The notes beneath the pieces are model-generated. The model did not search any database and had not been told where the DNA came from. It saw nothing but the letters and a program-made list of their open reading frames with translations. A DNA stretch of 64,000 nt from Apostichopus japonicus (lineage: Eukaryota > Echinodermata > Holothuroidea > Aspidochirotida > Stichopodidae): contig NC_092581.1 of the NCBI RefSeq assembly GCF_037975245.1, positions 12,057,303 to 12,121,302 on the forward strand. The letters are read 5' to 3'. Position numbers and translations under genes: made by a program. Positions within the stretch are counted from its first letter, which is position 1; the number at the start of each line of letters is the position of its first letter. This document shows, piece after piece, positions 59,578 to 64,000 of the stretch.

Positions 59578-59940
59578 GCGGAGTGTATAGCCTAGTGGTT
59601 AACGCCGGCGTCTCCCAGTCATGAGATCCCCGGTTCGATTCCCCGCCGACAGCAATGTGTGTCGTCTGGCAAGGGTGTTGTTCAATAACAACTTCCCGAC
59701 ATGGACGTTAAATGGATGTGTGCCGAGAGATTGGCTTCGGTCAGATTGCGAGTCTATAAGCCTCCATGGCTTCTTTCGCGAGTTCCTGCTTGCGGGAAGA
59801 TCACATATACATACATACATACTAACTGAACACATTGTACAAACTGTTCAGCATAGGCAAATCAGCCTCTGACGAAGATCCTGCAAGGATCGAAACGTCA
59901 GGCCAAGTTACTTTTACACATTCTCTGAATACACAGGCTC
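59578..59940 (+). mobile_element. tRNA-headed SINE-like retroelement with hammerhead-like 3' module
   Basis: The head (59578-59650) has an A box (TAGCCTAGTGGTTAACG, 59588-59604) and B box (GGTTCGATTCC, 59632-59642). A central body follows, then CATA repeats (59803-59822), then a motif with CTGACGA, a 6-bp stem, GAAAC and GTC (59865-59903). The pol III boxes are seen directly; that this is one transcribed unit is inference. The CATA run could be the end of the SINE proper, leaving the rest as a second element. Confidence 0.7.
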
Positions 59941-60332
59941 TTTAGTGCATAAGCAGTTTGCTAACAGTTTTGGTTTATTTTGATAGGCAGTTCTTGTATG
60001 AAAATTAAGAACCAACTTTCAAGGTAGTATAAATTTGTAGGTAATATATGAAGCCAAAGTTTCAGAAATTTTCTTAAAAACTCCATGTTTAAGCCATACT
60101 TTCATCTTACCCCTGATATACTTTTGACATTTTACACAAAAATATGAACTTAACTTGAACCACCCCTGGGAAATAATTATATCCAGTATTGCATAGCAAA
60201 ATCTCAATGCAAAACAGGCAAACAGTGCAAAGACCTTTGGCAGTTTTTTGTACACAGTCCTGAACCATAGTATTTTATTTCAGACAAAGTTCAGAGTCTT
60301 GAAAAATCAGGGGTGTTGAAGCCTGTTTGGCA

Positions 60333-60352
60333 GGTCCGGCGAACGCCGGACC
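60333..60352. repeat. perfect 9-bp inverted repeat
   Basis: GGTCCGGCGAACGCCGGACC: two 9-bp arms around AA. Very G+C-rich against its surroundings, so probably a piece of a mobile element. Confidence 0.9.
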
Positions 60353-60806
60353 AATATTCACGGCGCAAAAAAAGAAAGAAAAAAAAGTAGAACTAAGAAA
60401 AAAAAAATGGCAAAAAATAAAGAACCAAAATGAAACATACTTCAAAATGTGTTTCAGAAGATTAGTCAGGTGGCAGGGGTCTTGTTTTCAAGCTCGGGAA
60501 GTACCATTTCTTGCAATCTGGGAGACATTTTTTCAAAATTTTCTCCATTACGCTACCCACCAACCATGGTGGCGCGTAGCGTAGTTTGACCTACCAAACG
60601 TCCCTCGATAATTATGATAGATGGCCACACTCTGATCTGCCGTACCAATCCCAAATAGCTTCCGACGCCCCTGAAAATACCACACAAAATGTCAACACTA
60701 ATTATTTTTCTCCCTAATTTGTTTTCCCCTGCTGGCTGGTGCTGATTTCTCTGTTGTTACTGTACACAGTATGTGACTTCTACCTTGCATACTGTACAGT
60801 ACCACC

Positions 60807-61002
60807 CAGTTGGGACAATTTTTTCTATACTGTACATTTCGTGTCCTGCTTCAAAGCACTCGTATTGTCAGTACGAGCAGTATATATCATGTTCCTATCA
60901 GATCAAGGTTAGGAACTGTTCATACTGTCAAAATGAGTGCTTTGAACATGACATGGGAGGACAGTTTAGAGAAGTAATAGCATTAGGAAATTGTCCCAAC
61001 TG
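60807..61002. repeat. imperfect foldback (inverted repeat) of 196 bp
   Basis: Left arm 60807-60880 and right arm 60916-61002 are reverse complements over CAGTTGGGACAATTT, TTCAAAGCACT and the stretch near gtattgtcagtac, with a loop of about 35 bases and a bulge. Typical of a MITE-like or hairpin-forming element. Confidence 0.8.
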
Positions 61003-61054
61003 TCTCCACTGTACCATAAAAGCAGAAGAGGTTTTGTAAATGAATGGTCACCAA

Positions 61055-61132
61055 CTATGGGTCTGGATAGCTCACTTGGTAGAGCACAGAAACTTGAAAT
61101 CCCATGATAGATCAAGACTGATTGGAATCCAA
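61055..61132 (+). repeat. degenerate tRNA-like relic
   Basis: TAGCTCACTTGGTAGAGC resembles a pol III A box; the B-box position reads GATTGGAATCC, one or two changes from the consensus. Too degraded to be a working tRNA. Confidence 0.4.
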
Positions 61133-64000
61133 TTTTTAGTCCAAAATTTTCTTACCTCTTTGCTTTTTATAATTTCTCCAGTCAGTTTTTCATTGTGGTT
61201 TTTTTACTATTTAATCCTTGTATTGTTAAGCGATGCATGTTCACCATTAGTGTACAGTAATTGCCACCTCATCTGGTATTGGTTGTAACCCTTATTTTGA
61301 CACTTTCGGCACTCCATGGAGCGAGGAGCCATTTTTGTTTGGTGAAACATGCATGTGCGTGAGGAGGCTTAAAAAAGTAAGACCAAAGTTTCATGGCAGC
61401 AGAGCGAGGTTCCGAAAAAAAAACTATGGCTCGCATGTGCTATCTAAGTCACTAGACTTTTGCACCCCAACAACAGATTTGGCAAATACACCACCTAATT
61501 TCACAGGAATGTTTATAACATGGCCATGGTGCGGCCACAGGTGCATTGTTTCCCAACACCATTGAACATTGCAACTCCTGGCACCACTGATCTAAAACCT
61601 ATATTCGAGTCACTGCAGTAGCATTAGTAAAACAAAGTCCTAGCTCTTTTTCAAACAGTTCGGTTATTTACAGTTCCCTTAAGTTTTGAGGAGGCCAAAA
61701 GATCCTTTTATTGGCTATACATATTAAGCAACCTTTCTATTTATGTGTCTGGCAATGCTATTCTCCCTTGTTGTTATTATGGTGGATAAAGCGAGACACA
61801 TTTGATTTATAATCCTACTCACTGGAGAAATGAAAAGACAAAAATCTTAGAGTTAATAGGGATGGAGAGGTCCCCCTATGAAATTAAGGGGTGAAAGTTT
61901 ACAGACATGGCTTCAGAGCAAAGAGGGAGTTCATCAACACACACTGATAACACAGACCATTGCCATTTAATCTCATCAATATAAACAAATCTGTCACTCA
62001 GGCTGTTCCATCTCTGCTCGAAACGGTCGACTTTGGTGCGATTGTAGAATACCAGAAATAATTCCAAACATTTAAATATATTCATTGAAAAAAAAGAAGG
62101 AATCCTTGTAAATATTAAGCTAGTCTTTGGCGCTCATCAAGAGCCATGACATGAAAAGGGTTTCAAAAGCATTACGTCTGGCTCTTATATCCCTAGCGTT
62201 CGATGAAACTAAGCTTAATATATTCTGCCAAACTTTAAACAAAGGAATTCATGGAACAAATTAAGTACATTTATCTAAAGTTTGCATTAAAGCACTTTAC
62301 ACTAAAATTGCATTTAAACATTAGTTAATTTCCACATAAACAATATGTTACTCATTTCCCATGTACAATACAAACCAAATACATATATGATACTGAAGCT
62401 TAACTCAAACCCCAATTTATGAAAACCAAATCTATCACAGGTTTAATAACTGGTCAGGTTTCGTGATTAAATTATTTCACAAACAGAGGTGATCAGTTGA
62501 CTAGATGAACTGCTTCTTAACATGGTATTTTTAGGGGGTTAATTCCCCTCTTTCCTTCCTTCTCTCCTCTCCCCTCCACCCCCTCTCCCTCCCATGAGGC
62601 CCCCATAAGTCTATGCCTCACAGGAAACCTGGAAAACAGAATTTTAATCAATATACTGTTCTCAACTGGAGATTTGTCTGAGGGCAATTCCCAAGGCTTT
62701 TCAGTCTATACAAGCATGTACAACACTTAACTGCTCAACATCACAATATTAAAAGCCATTTGCAATGGAGCACATACAGTGTTAAGACTGGTGATTCACT
62801 AAAATGACAATACAATGTTTACACACATAGCTAGCACACCATCATAAAAGTAATAAAGAAGACACCACATGAAATGCATCAAGAGCTTAATGAGTTGCCA
62901 GTTAATCCTCTTAGTAGGGTTCACGGTATACAGCCTGCTTTACAAGCCCCTGAACGCAATTAATTTCCACAATTCTCACCCATGTTGACAGCAAAGTATT
63001 ACTGCATGGTTTTGAGGTCATATTATTAGCAATTCACCATGTTTTGTGGGGATATTTTTGGAAGTCCAGCTTGTAGCTTGTCATTTATTAGGAAGCTGTG
63101 CGATTTGTCAAGATTCTCAATGAATAAACAAGTCATTGCACATTTTTATGAGGATTCTACATTTTGTGCCCAGTGAAGACTTCAGTAGTTCAGCATTCTT
63201 TAAAAAGCTGACTTGTTAGGTAACTTGTCACTTATTAGGAAAAATGTTCCGTCGTCAAGATTTCCGACGAGTGACCAATTTCATCGTACAATTTGTGATG
63301 AATTCTACGTTTTTGCTCAGCTGAGACATCAGACATTTAAGTCATCTGAACAAGCTTCAAAGCTTTACAAAGATTTCAGCATTTGACTAGCAGGTGTTAC
63401 CTATGTTTTTGGTCACCCTTTTGAAGTCTACCATATCGTCTTGACAACACTTGTAATATGTTGTCATCATTGTGTATATAAACTGAAAAGTTTAGTCTAA
63501 AGTTCATTTTACTCCCATGTTCCACCAGCAGAAACCACTAATAAACTACTTCTCCTCACTCTATGCTATATAATAAGAGTGGGTAATTACAATGCAGCAA
63601 TTAAGAATTTCTGATATAAGGCAAAGATAATGTGTTCCTAGTCTGTTACCTAGATGACATTAGATAACGGTTCACATACTAATTTAACATTTTATTTGCC
63701 TTGTTTTTTTTTATAGACCTGCGTTGAATTTCTGTTTTGTTTGTTGACAGTTCACAAACCTTTCAGGCAACGGAGATTGTGGTAAAAAGACACTCAAAGC
63801 AGCAAATTTGAAATGATTTTATGAGGCATTGATGTAAGAAATAAAACCTCACAAACAAAAACTTCAGCTTCTTGAAGCCACCAATCTGTCGGATCGAACG
63901 GATTAATTAAATTTGGCAAGAAAGCTGTTTTTTAGGCGCTTTAAAATTTGTAAGCATTGTGGGGTAATTTACCGTCGATCATAATTTTTTATTAATTCCC

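Larger units (their letters stand above)
58738..64000. other. intron or 5' region upstream of w1, no exon recognised
   Basis: At least 5.3 kb before the next 5' exon. It holds the retroelement at 59.58-59.94 kb, a palindrome at 60333, a foldback at 60807-61002 and a tRNA-like relic near 61055. 61140-64000 is A+T-rich with no open frame or splice-bounded segment matching the VPS13 N-terminus. Confidence 0.75.

Noticed and set aside
59578-59650. Functional tRNA gene
   Set aside because: Pol III boxes are good but the anticodon arm and acceptor stem do not close well, and it continues into a SINE body.
60773-61039. 88-codon Cys-rich plus-strand open frame
   Set aside because: Coincides with the foldback element, whose inverted arms explain the repeated Ser-Tyr-Cys pattern.

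Overview
The window is animal genomic DNA, roughly 64% A+T, with long introns, microsatellites and minisatellites. It holds most of one very large multi-exon gene on the minus strand. All 55 exons I could place have GT..AG borders (minus sense). Their reading phases chain without a break, and their translation follows VPS13A/VPS13C, the bridge-like lipid-transfer protein, from the chorein domain near the N-terminus to beyond the VAB (adaptor-binding) region. Transcription runs from high to low coordinates. The exons total about 8.5 kb of coding sequence, or about 2,837 residues. The start codon exon(s) lie above 64000, and the C-terminal ATG_C/DH-like/PH part lies below position 1. The A/C-type sequence (IHIRYED, FSLDTVGS, LPFWPG, SPYWIVNKS, FWVSYMDGLQR) excludes VPS13B and VPS13D. 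The intron sizes, single A/C-type copy, tRNA-derived SINEs and TTAGGG-type telomeric motif suit a marine invertebrate, perhaps a deuterostome such as an echinoderm or hemichordate; this is inference only.

Layout by coordinate, reading the gene 5' to 3'. 58738-64000 is intron or upstream DNA with a composite tRNA-headed retroelement, a foldback element and short palindromes. 51212-58737 holds the chorein-domain exons (w1-w6). 29105-49982 holds the hydrophobic-groove exons (w7-w30), including a FFAT-like motif in w16. 19969-28503 holds the groove's distal part and an acidic linker (w31-w37). 360-18484 holds the VAB region and following exons (w38-w55). I found no second protein-coding gene; the remaining open frames are shadows of exons or lie in tandem repeats.

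The most unusual structural feature is that three exons (w37, w42, w48) have had their 3' end, together with the 5' splice site, duplicated into the following intron. w48 has about eight extra splice-donor copies in a 60-61 bp array, w37 about six decaying copies, and w42 one extra copy in a 346-bp duplication. Other arrays lie in introns: 117 bp x 11, 43 bp x about 17 next to a splice acceptor, 22 bp, 38 bp, 31 bp.

Other points of note: the canonical FFAT (EFFDA/EYFDA) of the human proteins is replaced by a FYTA phospho-FFAT-like motif; a hammerhead-ribozyme-like motif closes the retroelement at 59.9 kb, with two decayed relatives at 11.2 and 26.1 kb; there is an imperfect 196-bp foldback; and a head-to-head interstitial telomeric motif. 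All homology statements rest on recognised family sequence, not on a database search.
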